A stretch of DNA of 64,000 nucleotides, from the NCBI RefSeq assembly GCF_023703325.1, contig NZ_JAMQGM010000013.1, positions 49,219 to 113,218 on the forward strand, in the 5' to 3' direction. Positions 15,960 through 23,921 of the stretch are shown piece after piece. Numbering within the stretch: position 1 is the first letter of the stretch; each line of letters starts with the position of its first letter. Origin of the DNA: Streptomyces meridianus. Lineage in GTDB: Bacteria > Actinomycetota > Actinomycetes > Streptomycetales > Streptomycetaceae. The notes below the pieces were generated by a model. It saw only the letters and a list, made by a program, of their open reading frames with translations, made no database searches and was not told the DNA's origin. Position numbers and translations under genes: made by a program.

Positions 15960-16433
15960 TCAGTGGTACTGGCCCACCTGGTAGTTCCCGGCGGGCTGCT
16001 GGGTGATGACGTTTCCGCGGTTGAAGGCGTTGATGAGGGCGATCTGGGCCACCAGGACGGCGAGCTGGTCCTCGTCGTAGTGCTTGGCGGCGTTGTCCCA
16101 CACCTCGTCCGGGACGCCGCCGGCCGCATCCGCGATGCGGGTGCCCTCCTCCGTCAGCTCCAGCGCGGCGCGCTCGGCGTCGGTGAAGACCGTGGCCTCG
16201 CGCCAGGCTGCGACCAGGTGGAGGCGCAGCGCGGTCTCCCCGGCCGCGGCGGCGTCCTTGGTGTGCATGTCGATGCATCCGGCGCAGCCGTTGATCTGAC
16301 TGGCGCGGAGCGACACCAGTTCGCGCGTCGCGGCGGGAAGTGTCGAGTCCGCGAGCGCCCTGCTCGCGGAGATGATGTGCTTCATGGCCTGGGCTGCGAC
16401 CGGACTGGCCATGATGTTCAAACGGGCTTCCAT
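15960..16433 (-). CDS. Carboxymuconolactone decarboxylase (AhpD-like) family protein
   Basis: ATG at 16433 with AGGAG upstream gives 157 residues. The core GCAGCIDMHTKDAA has the CxxC-x3-H motif of AhpD-like CMD proteins, which are typically redox-active disulphide enzymes rather than true decarboxylases. Preceding ASRALADSTLPAATRELVSLRAS and later DEDQLAVLVAQIALINAFNR are standard helices of the family. A perfect match to the ECF41 sigma-factor promoter consensus lies 40-66 bp upstream; ECF41 genes are classically linked to CMD genes, supporting this regulation. No ECF sigma gene is present in the window, which is unusual. Confidence 0.92.
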   Translation of the reverse strand: MEARLNIMASPVAAQAMKHIISASRALADSTLPAATRELVSLRASQINGCAGCIDMHTKDAAAAGETALRLHLVAAWREATVFTDAERAALELTEEGTRIADAAGGVPDEVWDNAAKHYDEDQLAVLVAQIALINAFNRGNVITQQPAGNYQVGQYH

Positions 16434-16781
16434 GCGTACTCCTGTTGTCGTTGTCGGGAGTTGCACCTTCTCGACGGAACAGCCCGGAACTTTGTGACAC
16501 GGTCGGATGTGACGTGCGTCTCCCGGCCGCCTCGAGAGACGCGGACCATGACGACGCTCCGTGCCGCCGGCCGGACTCCGTCTCCGCTCACCGTGGTCGC
16601 CGCCCGGCTTCACGTTCCACGGCCTGCGTCGAGGCGCCGCGCCGCCGAATCGCGGTGTCGGCGGCCGACCGTCCACGAGCACGTCGGGGCGATCGGGCCG
16701 CCGTCGATCGCCCACCTGCCTGGCACACCATGCGGAAAACCGGTGTTCCGGGCGCCTGGGCAGTGCCTACTCTTCCGGCTC
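16434..16781. other. 348-bp divergent intergenic region without a gene
   Basis: The region lies between the leftward CMD gene and the rightward methyltransferase gene. Apart from the ECF41-like promoter at its left end I see no gene; small reading frames are Arg/Pro-rich shadows. The methyltransferase promoter should be in the right half but has no recognisable boxes. Confidence 0.55.
16473..16499 (-). promoter_or_regulatory. ECF41-type promoter, TGTCACA-N16-CGTC
   Basis: Read on the minus strand, TGTCACA is followed after exactly 16 bases by CGTC. This equals the published consensus of promoters recognised by ECF41 sigma factors, whose usual targets encode carboxymuconolactone decarboxylases, oxidoreductases or epimerases. 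The CGTC box ends 40 bp before the ATG of a CMD gene, giving a short leader with the AGGAG site. Motif, spacing, orientation and target family all agree. Confidence 0.8.
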
Positions 16782-17567
16782 ATGGATGACACCGGTGCCC
16801 CGCCGCGACTGACCCGACTCACCTTCCACGGCCCCCTCTCCGAGGAGCGGGCCGCCAGGATGATCGGCCGGCTCCCCGACCGAACCGCCCCGACCGCCCC
16901 GACCGCCCCGACAACGGTGCTCGACATCGGTTGCGGCTGGGGCGAGTTCATGCTCCGTCTCCTCGAAGCGACGCCCGGCGCGACCGGTGTGGGAATCGAC
17001 CTCGCGGAGGACGACCTCGCCCGCGGGCGCGCCGACGCCGAGGCCCGCGGGCTGGCCGAGCGCGTCCGCTTCGTCCGGGAGTCCGCCGTCGACACCGTCC
17101 GAGGGCCCGCCGACCTCGTTCTGTGCTTCAGCGCCTCCCACGCCCTGAGCGACGCCAGGCCGCCGGAGAACACCGCCACCGCACTGCACGTCCTCCGCCG
17201 ACTGGTGAAGCCGGGCGGCCGTGTCCTTCTCGGCGAGGGCTTCTGGCAGCGTCCGCCGTCGGACGACGAGTTGTCGGCCATGTGGCCCGACGCCTCCGAG
17301 TCCGAGTTCCACGACCTCCCCGGCCTCGTCGACCTCGCCGTCGCCGCGGGCTTCCGCCCCGCCTGGATCGAGACCGCGAACGCCGACGAATGGGAGCAGT
17401 TCGAGTCCGGCTACCAGTCCGACGTCGAGGAATGGCTCGCCGCCCATCCCGATCACTCGCTGGCGGAGGAGACCCGCGACCGTGTGGACCGCCACCGCCG
17501 TACGTGGCTCCGCGGTTACCGCGGTGTCCTGGGACTGGCCTACCTGACCCTCGTTCCGGTGCACTGA
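16782..17567 (+). CDS. SAM-dependent class I methyltransferase
   Basis: The 261-residue protein has motif I VLDIGCGWGEFMLRLLE (about 45-60), an acidic residue ending beta-2 (GVGIDLAEDDL), motif for beta-4 ADLVLCFSASHAL and the post-motif LKPGGRVLLGEG-like segment VKPGGRVLLGEGFW. This is a complete Rossmann methyltransferase. The C-terminal half carries AGFRPAWIETANADEWEQFE, as in many small-molecule methyltransferases of Streptomyces. Substrate unknown. A short Thr-Ala-Pro repeat (PTAPTAPT) precedes motif I. It is followed 72 bp later by an acetyltransferase gene in the same direction. Confidence 0.88.
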   Translation: MDDTGAPPRLTRLTFHGPLSEERAARMIGRLPDRTAPTAPTAPTTVLDIGCGWGEFMLRLLEATPGATGVGIDLAEDDLARGRADAEARGLAERVRFVRESAVDTVRGPADLVLCFSASHALSDARPPENTATALHVLRRLVKPGGRVLLGEGFWQRPPSDDELSAMWPDASESEFHDLPGLVDLAVAAGFRPAWIETANADEWEQFESGYQSDVEEWLAAHPDHSLAEETRDRVDRHRRTWLRGYRGVLGLAYLTLVPVH

Positions 17568-17639
17568 GGATCTACGAGACCGGAAAGGGCTCACCGCGCA
17601 GATGCGGCAATGCCGTCGTCATGCGCGAAGCTTGGTGCC

Positions 17640-18173
17640 ATGCAGATCAGAGCAGGTGCGCAGGACGACATGGAGCAGATCGCGGCACTTCACACCGACA
17701 GCTGGCGCACGGCTTATCCGGGGATCATGCCGCAGAGCTTCCTGGACGGCCCCGTGTTCGAAGACCGCCTGGCCCTCTGGCGGGGACGGCTCACCGAGCC
17801 CCGACCGGCTGCCGGGCTGTTCGTGGCCGAGGACGGCGGCAGCATCAACGGGTTCGTGTATCTGACTCCTCGTTCCGACGGCCGTCTCCTGCTGGACAAT
17901 CTGCACGCCCGGCCCGGCCGTACGGGCTCGGGCATCGGCGGACGACTGCTGCAACACGGCCTCGCGTGGGCTGCCTTCGAACATCCCGGACGCGACGTCT
18001 ACCTGGAGGTACTGCGCGCGAATGTGCGTGCCGTCGCCTTTTACGAGCGGCACGGCGCGGTCCTTACCGACGAGCGCGTCTGCCATTTCGAGCAGGGCTT
18101 CGAGATCCCTGAGTTCGAGTTCACGTGGACGGCGGACTCCGTGCCGGTGGCCGCGGGCCTGTCGTCGCGTTGA
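17640..18173 (+). CDS. GNAT-family N-acetyltransferase
   Basis: ATG at 17640 (MQIRAGAQDDMEQIAALH) is chosen because the preceding ten codons are unlike coding sequence. The 177-residue product shows the GNAT order: N-terminal RxA-x-DD, motif A VYLTPRSDGRLLLDNLHARP leading to GSGIGGRLLQ for acetyl-CoA pyrophosphate, and motif B EVLRANVRAVAFYERHGAV. It would transfer an acetyl group to a small molecule or protein amine; the acceptor is unknown. It converges with the LLM oxidoreductase gene, 34 bp away. Confidence 0.88.
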   Translation: MQIRAGAQDDMEQIAALHTDSWRTAYPGIMPQSFLDGPVFEDRLALWRGRLTEPRPAAGLFVAEDGGSINGFVYLTPRSDGRLLLDNLHARPGRTGSGIGGRLLQHGLAWAAFEHPGRDVYLEVLRANVRAVAFYERHGAVLTDERVCHFEQGFEIPEFEFTWTADSVPVAAGLSSR

Positions 18174-18207
18174 TGCCCGGACCAGGAACGAGCCGAAAGG
18201 AAGCCGA

Positions 18208-19101
18208 TCAGCGATCTCCGGAGAGCGAACCCTGGAATGCCGGCGGGCCCTGTTCGATGCGGCGCAGCACCGGTTCGAGTCGGTCGAGGTCATCACCGCT
18301 CTGGAGTTGCCGCTCGTCCCACCAGGTGGCGCCGGCGTCCCGCAATGGGCCGATCAGGTCGCGCGCTTTCGCGGGGTCGCCGGGGGTGGCCCCGCCGAGG
18401 ACGATCTCGAACGGCTCGTCGCGGCGGTCCCCGCGCTGCCCGCGCAGGTATCCGACCAGGTCACGTACCTCGTCCACCCGCGGGATCTCCCCGTGCCGGG
18501 CGGTGGCGAACAGCGGGACCGCGCCGTCCCAGCGGGCGGCCCGGCGCATGGGCGGGCGGTTCGGCCAGAAACCGCCGACCCAGACCGGTGGACGGGAGCG
18601 CTGCACGGTGGCGGGCCGCAGGGTGACGTCCCGGACCCGGTAGTGCTTCCCGTCGTGGTCCACCGGTTCGCCGGACCAGTAGCGTCGCAGCAGGTCGAGG
18701 CCCTCGTCCAGGCGTTCGGCGAGCACGACCGGGTCGGTGGGCTCGCCGAAGCTGCCGTACTCGTCCTCGATCGGCCCGCCCAGGCCCGTCCCGAAGATCA
18801 CCCGGCCGCCACTGATCGATTCCAACGTGGCGACCTGCCGGGCGAGTTGCTCCGGACGTCGGCGGGCGACCGGGGTGACGAGCGGTCCCAGGCGGATCCG
18901 GGAGGTCGCCAGCGCGGCGGCGGTCAGCAGCATCCACGGGTCCCCGAAGTGCGTGGTCCGGCGCAGCCGCTTGTCGTGCACCACGTGGTCCCAGACGAAC
19001 AGCCCGTCCCAGCCCGCCTGTTCGGCTGCCGCGGCCACCGTGGCGACGTTCCGGGCATCCGCGAAGTCGCCGAAGTTCGGAATATTGATCGAAAAGCGCA
19101 T
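18208..19101 (-). CDS. LLM-class flavin-dependent oxidoreductase (probably F420)
   Basis: ATG at 19101 gives 297 residues beginning MRFSINIPNFGDFADARNV, a standard luciferase-like monooxygenase N-terminus. Further signatures are GWDGLFVWDHVV, ATSRIRLGPLVTPVARRRP, ESISGGRVIFGTGLGG and the C-terminal PVWVGGFWPNRP. The (beta/alpha)8 fold binds FMN or F420; actinobacterial proteins with this N-terminus are usually F420-dependent. Substrate unknown. It is divergent from a Nudix hydrolase gene (172-bp shared upstream region). Confidence 0.88.
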   Translation of the reverse strand: MRFSINIPNFGDFADARNVATVAAAAEQAGWDGLFVWDHVVHDKRLRRTTHFGDPWMLLTAAALATSRIRLGPLVTPVARRRPEQLARQVATLESISGGRVIFGTGLGGPIEDEYGSFGEPTDPVVLAERLDEGLDLLRRYWSGEPVDHDGKHYRVRDVTLRPATVQRSRPPVWVGGFWPNRPPMRRAARWDGAVPLFATARHGEIPRVDEVRDLVGYLRGQRGDRRDEPFEIVLGGATPGDPAKARDLIGPLRDAGATWWDERQLQSGDDLDRLEPVLRRIEQGPPAFQGSLSGDR

Positions 19102-19273
19102 CCCCGCATGCTCCTCCGCGACACCGGGCCCGGCAACGGGATTCGCGCGGGCGCCCGCACGGCCCCGGACTCGGGACCGGAGCCACCACCGGCGCCCGCA
19201 CCCAGGTCCCGCACTGGAGACGAGGCGGGGTACAACCTCGCCAGTGAGCAGGGGTGTTGGCATCATCGACCGC

Positions 19274-19879
19274 GTGACCACGCCTGGCGCCTCGCACGAC
19301 ACCGACCGGTCTTTTCGTCGTCGCCTCATGGATCTGGTGGAGGGCATCTCCCCCTGGGACGACCAGGAGCGCGGCCACGTCGCCGTGGTTGCGGAGTGGA
19401 TCACTCGCGGATCCCCGCTGCACCGGGTGCGGAAGCCGGACGTCCCCGACCAGCACCTGGTCTGCTACTTCGTCGTACTCGACGAAGCCCATGAGCAGCT
19501 GCTGCTCGTCGCCCATCGCAAGGCCGGGCTGTGGCTCCCCAGCGGCGGGCATGTCGAGCCCGGAGAGGAGCCATGGGACACAGTGGTGCGGGAGTGCCGG
19601 GAGGAACTGCGCATCGGGGCACGTCCGTCGGCGCTGTCGGGCACCCGGCCCTTCTTCCTGACGGTCACGCGGACGCGCGGAGCGGGCGAGCACACCGACG
19701 TCTCGCTCTGGTACCTCCTGCAGGCCGACCCCGACGACATCACGTCCTTCGACTCGGGCGAATTCGAAACGGTCCGCTGGTTCCCCCTGCGCCAGGTGCT
19801 CACGACGCCCGTGGACACCCTCGACCCCCACATGCACCGGTTCACCCGCAAGCTGCTGGCCGCCGTCCCGACGGGGTGA
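19274..19879 (+). CDS. Nudix hydrolase
   Basis: The protein of about 201 residues (GTG start at 19274 preferred; GTG at 19241 and ATG at 19328 are alternatives, none with a clear ribosome site) contains a complete Nudix box in GGHVEPGEEPWDTVVRECRE followed by ELRIG. It would hydrolyse a nucleoside diphosphate linked to another moiety using Mg2+ bound by the RExxEE glutamates. The N-terminal HTH-like helix and HRVRKPDVPDQHLVCYFVVL strand are common in Streptomyces members. Substrate unknown. Confidence 0.85.
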   Translation: MTTPGASHDTDRSFRRRLMDLVEGISPWDDQERGHVAVVAEWITRGSPLHRVRKPDVPDQHLVCYFVVLDEAHEQLLLVAHRKAGLWLPSGGHVEPGEEPWDTVVRECREELRIGARPSALSGTRPFFLTVTRTRGAGEHTDVSLWYLLQADPDDITSFDSGEFETVRWFPLRQVLTTPVDTLDPHMHRFTRKLLAAVPTG

Positions 19880-19949
19880 GAGCGGGCTCCACCGGGGCGC
19901 TGCCGGAAAAGGAAGTGCGACGGAAGCCGCGCTCCGCCACCCTCGGGCG

Positions 19950-20666
19950 ATGACTTCAGCCGGGACGAGTTCCCTCCTCGCCGCAGCAGTGCAGAACAAC
20001 GCCGAGTGGTGCGACGCGGTCTGCCGCTCCCACGGGCTCCCCGGGGCGTTCGGCGACCGGGTCTGGCGCAGTCCCCGCCGCACCCCGGTGTACTACCCCG
20101 ACTCGGTCACGCTGCGCCCCGACGCCGTGCCCGGCGACGTCCTTCTCGGGATCGACGCCTCGCCCGGGTGCTCGGTCAAGGACAGTTACGCCGGGCTCGA
20201 CCTCACACCGCACGGCTTCACCGAACTCTTCGGCGCCCACTGGATCCACCGAGCGGCCGATCTCCCCGCGCCCGGAGCCCCGGCGCTGCGGGCCGAGCGG
20301 GTCCGCACCGCCGGCGGGCTGCGCGCGTGGCAGGACGCCTGGCACGGCGCAGACGGGGCCCCGGACGTGTTCCGGCCGACGCTGCTGGAGGACCCGGAGG
20401 CCGTGGTGATCGCCTTCCTCGACGTCGACGCCCTCGCCGGAGGCGCGGTGCTGTACCGGGGCGCGGGCGTCGTCGGCGTGTCCAACCTCTTCGCGGCCGG
20501 GGGCCGGGACGTCGCCGGCGCCTGGTCCTCGGTGATCGCGGCAGCCGCCGGGCACTTCCCGGGGCTCCCCCTCGTCGGCTACGAGCACGGGGACGACCTC
20601 GCGCCGGCACTCGACAGCGGCTTCACCCCGATCGGCGACCTCCGCGTCTGGCTGCGCACCGGCTGA
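19950..20666 (+). CDS. Hypothetical protein, distant GNAT-like
   Basis: The 238-residue protein begins MTSAGTSSLLAAAVQNNAEW and contains CRSHGLPGAFGDRVWRSPRR, YYPDSVTLRPDA and, near the end, FPGLPLVGYEHGDDLAPALD with GFTPIGDLRVWLRTG. The last motif (glycine then xxPIGxLRVW) resembles the final strand of acetyltransferase-like proteins common in actinomycetes, but no acetyl-CoA motif is clear. The gene is intact, GC3-biased and stands alone, ending convergent to the DUF397 gene. Function unknown. Confidence 0.75.
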   Translation: MTSAGTSSLLAAAVQNNAEWCDAVCRSHGLPGAFGDRVWRSPRRTPVYYPDSVTLRPDAVPGDVLLGIDASPGCSVKDSYAGLDLTPHGFTELFGAHWIHRAADLPAPGAPALRAERVRTAGGLRAWQDAWHGADGAPDVFRPTLLEDPEAVVIAFLDVDALAGGAVLYRGAGVVGVSNLFAAGGRDVAGAWSSVIAAAAGHFPGLPLVGYEHGDDLAPALDSGFTPIGDLRVWLRTG

Positions 20667-20747
20667 CCGCCGACAGCGCCGGGCCCCGTCCGACGTCGAT
20701 GACGACGGGCACGCGAGCCCCCTGGACGGCCCGGGCACGCCCGCGCC

Positions 20748-21008
20748 CTACGCTCCTGACCGGCCCGGCCGGCCGGAGCCCGGCGATCGATCACCGTCGG
20801 CAGCGAACTCGGCCGCGAAGGCGACGAAGGCCGACCACGCGGCGGGCGCGAACGCCAACTGCGGACCCTGCCGGTCCTTCGAATCCCGGACATGGACGGC
20901 GGCAGGGGCTGCGGCGACCTCCACGCAGTTGCCACCCTCGCCTCCACTGTGGCCGCTCTTGATCCAGTCGAGCTGCAGGGATGGCGAGGTGCGCTTGCCG
21001 GTATTCAC
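20748..21008 (-). CDS. DUF397-domain small protein
   Basis: GTG at 21008 overlaps the stop of the HTH regulator gene (GTGA). The 86-residue protein carries the DUF397 signature: LDWIKSGHSGGEGGNCVEVA, VHVRDSKDRQGPQLAF, then AWSAFVAFAAEFA. DUF397 proteins accompany DUF5753-type HTH regulators in whiJ/abaA-like loci of Streptomyces, where the pair affects development or acts like an antagonistic unit. The tight coupling here supports the same relation. A charged Gly/Pro tail ends the protein. Confidence 0.9.
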   Translation of the reverse strand: MNTGKRTSPSLQLDWIKSGHSGGEGGNCVEVAAAPAAVHVRDSKDRQGPQLAFAPAAWSAFVAFAAEFAADGDRSPGSGRPGRSGA

Positions 21009-21877
21009 AGGTCTCCCACCAACTTCTCGATCAACGCCAAGGACTCCCTGGGCGTGAGAGCTTGCGCCCGGATAATCCCATAGCGCGCGGCGACGACGCG
21101 CACCTCTTCGGAGTCTGTGATCAGACGGCTGTGTCCTTGGACCTCGAGATACGCCACTTGCTGCCGCCCCTTGGGGGTGAGGAGAACGAGCGGGCCATCG
21201 AAGCCCGGATTGTCCTCGGTCACCGTAGGCATCACCTGCAGGCGGACGTTGCGTAGTTGGCCATAGCTCAGGAGCTGTCGCAACTGCTCTCGGAGCACCT
21301 TCGCGCCCCCGTAGGGCCGGTGCAGAGTGGCTTCTTCGAGCGTGAAGCTCAGCGTTGGAGCCGGCCAGCGCTGGAAGATCTCCTGTCGCTCGATCCTCGC
21401 CGAAACGCGCTCTTCGATGGTCCGCTCGTCGAGCAACGGCTGACGGATCGAGAAGATGGCTCGAGCGTAGTCCTCGGTTTGAAGGAGCCCCGGGATCGTC
21501 TGGGTCTCGTAATCGTGACGCTCCACCGCCTCGGCCTCCAGGCGGGCGAAGTCGCGGAACCACGACGGATGCTTCACGCGCGCCTTGGCCTTGGCCCGCA
21601 CCACGTCGTCCTTTGCCGCCTTCAACAGGCCTCCCGCGCCCAGCAGTTCGTCCGCCGCGTCCAGGAACTCCGGCTGCGGGATGCGGCGCCCGCGTTCCAG
21701 GGAGGAGATCTGGTCCTCGCCGTACCCGAGCCGGTCGCCCAGCTCCCGCTGTGTCAGGCCCGCCCGCTCCCGCAACAGCTTGACCTGCTTGCCCATCGCG
21801 CGGAACAGGTCGACCGTCTCGTCACGGTCCTCAGCGGGTTCCGGACGTCGTTCCGACGGCCCGCCCACACCTGCCAT
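21005..21877 (-). CDS. XRE-family HTH regulator with DUF5753-type C-terminal domain
   Basis: ATG at 21877 follows GGGAGGTGGCGAG. The 290-residue protein has an N-terminal extension, an XRE HTH (about 30-90: LLRERAGLTQRELGDRLGYG, then EDQISSLERGRRIPQPEFL) and the DUF5753 region with FARLEAEAVERHDYETQTIP, GLLQTEDYARAIF and ESLALIEKLVGDL at the end. It is a homologue of WhiJ/AbaA-type regulators. It is coupled to the DUF397 gene downstream and divergent from an ATP-binding anti-sigma-like gene, completing the usual trio. Target genes unknown. Confidence 0.9.
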   Translation of the reverse strand: MAGVGGPSERRPEPAEDRDETVDLFRAMGKQVKLLRERAGLTQRELGDRLGYGEDQISSLERGRRIPQPEFLDAADELLGAGGLLKAAKDDVVRAKAKARVKHPSWFRDFARLEAEAVERHDYETQTIPGLLQTEDYARAIFSIRQPLLDERTIEERVSARIERQEIFQRWPAPTLSFTLEEATLHRPYGGAKVLREQLRQLLSYGQLRNVRLQVMPTVTEDNPGFDGPLVLLTPKGRQQVAYLEVQGHSRLITDSEEVRVVAARYGIIRAQALTPRESLALIEKLVGDL

Positions 21878-22007
21878 CTCGCCACCTCCCCGTGCGTTCC
21901 GGTCACGGCCGCCGCGGCGGACAGGACACCGTCCGCACCCGGACAGGCACCCTGCGTACCGGGGTCTTTCCTGGTCAGGGTAGGCCCGACCGGCCACGCT
22001 GGGTGAC

Positions 22008-22514
22008 GTGAAAGCCGAAATCATCACCCCTGCCGGTGTGTTCACCCAGCGGTTCAGCTCCACCCGGCACGGGGCACGCCTCGCCCGGCACCTGGCCGTC
22101 CAGCAGCTCGACACATGGGGCGTCCCGTACGACAGCGACCCCTCGGACACCGCAGCCGTCATCGTCGGCGAACTCGCCGCCAACGCCGTGACCCACGGCC
22201 GCGTCCCCGGGCGGGACTTCGAGCTGCGCCTGACGCTCGACGGCCGCACGATCCGCGTCGAGGTCGGCGACACCCGAGACGACAGGCTGCCGGACCGGGA
22301 CGCCGCACCTCCGGCTCCCGACGCCGAGTCCGGCCGGGGGCTGCTGCTGGTCGGCCTGCTCGCCACGCGCTGGGGCGTCCGCGAGCGGGCGGTCGGCAAG
22401 ACGGTGTGGGCGGAGTTCCCGTCCGAGCCGGACCCCGATCCGGCCGCGCAGGGGAGCCCCCGGCGTCCGGCACCGCTGCCGGCCAAGGGCCGGACCCGAC
22501 GCACACGGTCCTGA
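22008..22514 (+). CDS. HATPase-fold anti-sigma-factor-like kinase
   Basis: The 168-residue protein has a GHKL ATP-binding fold: N-box VGELAANAVTHGRVPGRDFE (about 50-68) and glycine motif GRGLLLVGLLATRWG (about 112-126). It has no sensor or histidine phosphoacceptor domain, matching the RsbW/SpoIIAB-like single-domain proteins abundant in Streptomyces. These may phosphorylate anti-anti-sigma factors, but most are uncharacterised. The divergent HTH-DUF397 pair next to it reproduces an abaA/whiJ-like arrangement. A GTG start at 22008 is used; the C-terminal ~40 residues are basic and disordered. Confidence 0.88.
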   Translation: MKAEIITPAGVFTQRFSSTRHGARLARHLAVQQLDTWGVPYDSDPSDTAAVIVGELAANAVTHGRVPGRDFELRLTLDGRTIRVEVGDTRDDRLPDRDAAPPAPDAESGRGLLLVGLLATRWGVRERAVGKTVWAEFPSEPDPDPAAQGSPRRPAPLPAKGRTRRTRS

Positions 22515-22556
22515 CGCGCCCATGGAGAAGAGTTCGCCAAGACGAGGGCCCCGGAG

Positions 22557-22952
22557 TCACAGGGCGATCAGGCCTGCCGCCGTCTCACGGAAACCGCAGG
22601 CGTCGAGATAGAACCGCCGCAGGTGCTCCTCGAAGTCGACATGCAGCCATGCGCACCGCGCGGCGCGGGCCTCCCCGGCCGCCGTTGCGACCAGCGCCGC
22701 CCCGAGCCCCCTGCCGCGGCACCGCTCGGCCACCACCGTATCGAGGAGGAAGGCATGGGCTCCGCCGTCCCAGGCGACGTTGACGAAGCCGACCAGGGCG
22801 CCGGCCTCCCGGGCGCACACCCAGCCGAGGCTGTGCCGGTGCAGCCGGGTCCACCAGTCGACGGTGCCGGGCGGACCGCCGAAGCCCTCGGCGTGCAGCG
22901 CGTTGAGGGACGCGTTGTCGACGTCGCCCCGCCACTCGAACTCGACCGTCAC
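22557..22952 (-). CDS. GNAT-family N-acetyltransferase
   Basis: The 131-residue product (GTG at 22952, VTVEFEWRGDVDN) carries the acetyl-CoA loop ERCRGRGLGAALVATAAGEA (about 85-105) after strands ALVGFVNVAWDG and AFLLDTVV, and the final LRRFYLDACGFRET motif. An upstream GTG at 22982 would add ten residues, but sequence before 22952 looks less coding. It lies 42 bp beyond the anti-sigma-like gene in convergent orientation. Acceptor unknown. Confidence 0.85.
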   Translation of the reverse strand: MTVEFEWRGDVDNASLNALHAEGFGGPPGTVDWWTRLHRHSLGWVCAREAGALVGFVNVAWDGGAHAFLLDTVVAERCRGRGLGAALVATAAGEARAARCAWLHVDFEEHLRRFYLDACGFRETAAGLIAL

Positions 22953-23038
22953 GCCCCGATCGTAGGTCCGGGCATCCACCACCGGGGTAATTCCGTGAGC
23001 AGCGGACCGGATCCCGGCCCGGGCAGCGAGGAGGCGGG

Positions 23039-23734
23039 TCAGCCGAGCCGGGTGGAGGCGAGGTGCGCGAAGACCACGACGTTGTCCTCGTAGTCCTTGG
23101 CCTTCCGGTCGTAGTCGCCGCCGCAGGTGATCAGCCGCAGTTGGGCGGTCGGGGCGTCCGCGTAGACCCGATCGTCGGGGAAGTCGTCCTTGTTGAAGGT
23201 CTCGACCGAGTCGACCTCGAACGTGGCGACCACGCCGTCCTCACGGGCGATCTCCACCGTGCTGCCCTGCTTGAGTGAACTGAGGTTCAGGAACACCGCG
23301 GGCCCGGTCCTGGTGTCGACGTGCCCGGCGACGACCGAGGTGCCGCGTTCACCGGGTGTGGCACCGCCCTCGAACCAGCCGGCCAGGTTCTTGTGGTTCG
23401 GCGGCGGGGCGTTGAGCTGCCCGGTCTTGTTCAGCGTCAACGGCGTGAAGGGGGCGTCGACGGCGATCTCCGGGATCCGGATGCGCTCCGGCTCGGAGCG
23501 CGGCAGGGCCGGGTCGGCAGAGCGGATGCCGTTCCCCGGTTCGGAGGCCACGGACGGTGCGGTCACCACGGATCCGGCCTGGGGTTCGCCCTCCGCGTTC
23601 GTGTCGAAGGAGTTGAAGATCAGGAGGGCGCCCAGCCCCACCGAGGCGGCGGGCCACAGCAGGGCCTTGCCGAGGGAACGGGTGCCGGGGGGTTTCCGGG
23701 CGGGAGCCGGTCCGGAGGGCTGCTGGGCGACCAT
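23039..23734 (-). CDS. Class F sortase
   Basis: The 231-residue protein has an N-terminal membrane segment (about 22-42, ALLWPAASVGLGALLIF), an exported linker and a sortase barrel from about 85. Catalytic features are VVAGHVDT (His) and QLRLITCGG (Cys in TLxTC-like form), with VVVFAHLAS at the end where the Arg normally lies nearby. This is the class F pattern of actinobacteria. It would cleave a C-terminal sorting signal at the cell surface and attach the protein to the cell wall. A repeat-rich protein with signal peptide and C-terminal anchor region is encoded 187 bp upstream in the same direction and is the obvious candidate substrate. Confidence 0.92.
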   Translation of the reverse strand: MVAQQPSGPAPARKPPGTRSLGKALLWPAASVGLGALLIFNSFDTNAEGEPQAGSVVTAPSVASEPGNGIRSADPALPRSEPERIRIPEIAVDAPFTPLTLNKTGQLNAPPPNHKNLAGWFEGGATPGERGTSVVAGHVDTRTGPAVFLNLSSLKQGSTVEIAREDGVVATFEVDSVETFNKDDFPDDRVYADAPTAQLRLITCGGDYDRKAKDYEDNVVVFAHLASTRLG

Positions 23735-23921
23735 CTGTGCGTGCCTTTCGTCGTGCGAGGTGGATCACCGGCGCTGCGGGAGCGCCGCCCGCCGCCGGAT
23801 CGCGGCGGAACGGGCATGTCGGTGCGGGAACTTCGGGGCGCTGCCGGGGGTGCGGGGCGGCCGTGGCCACCGCCGGAGCGATGGCCACGGCAGCCCGCGG
23901 TCGTGCCGGGACTGCCGGCCG

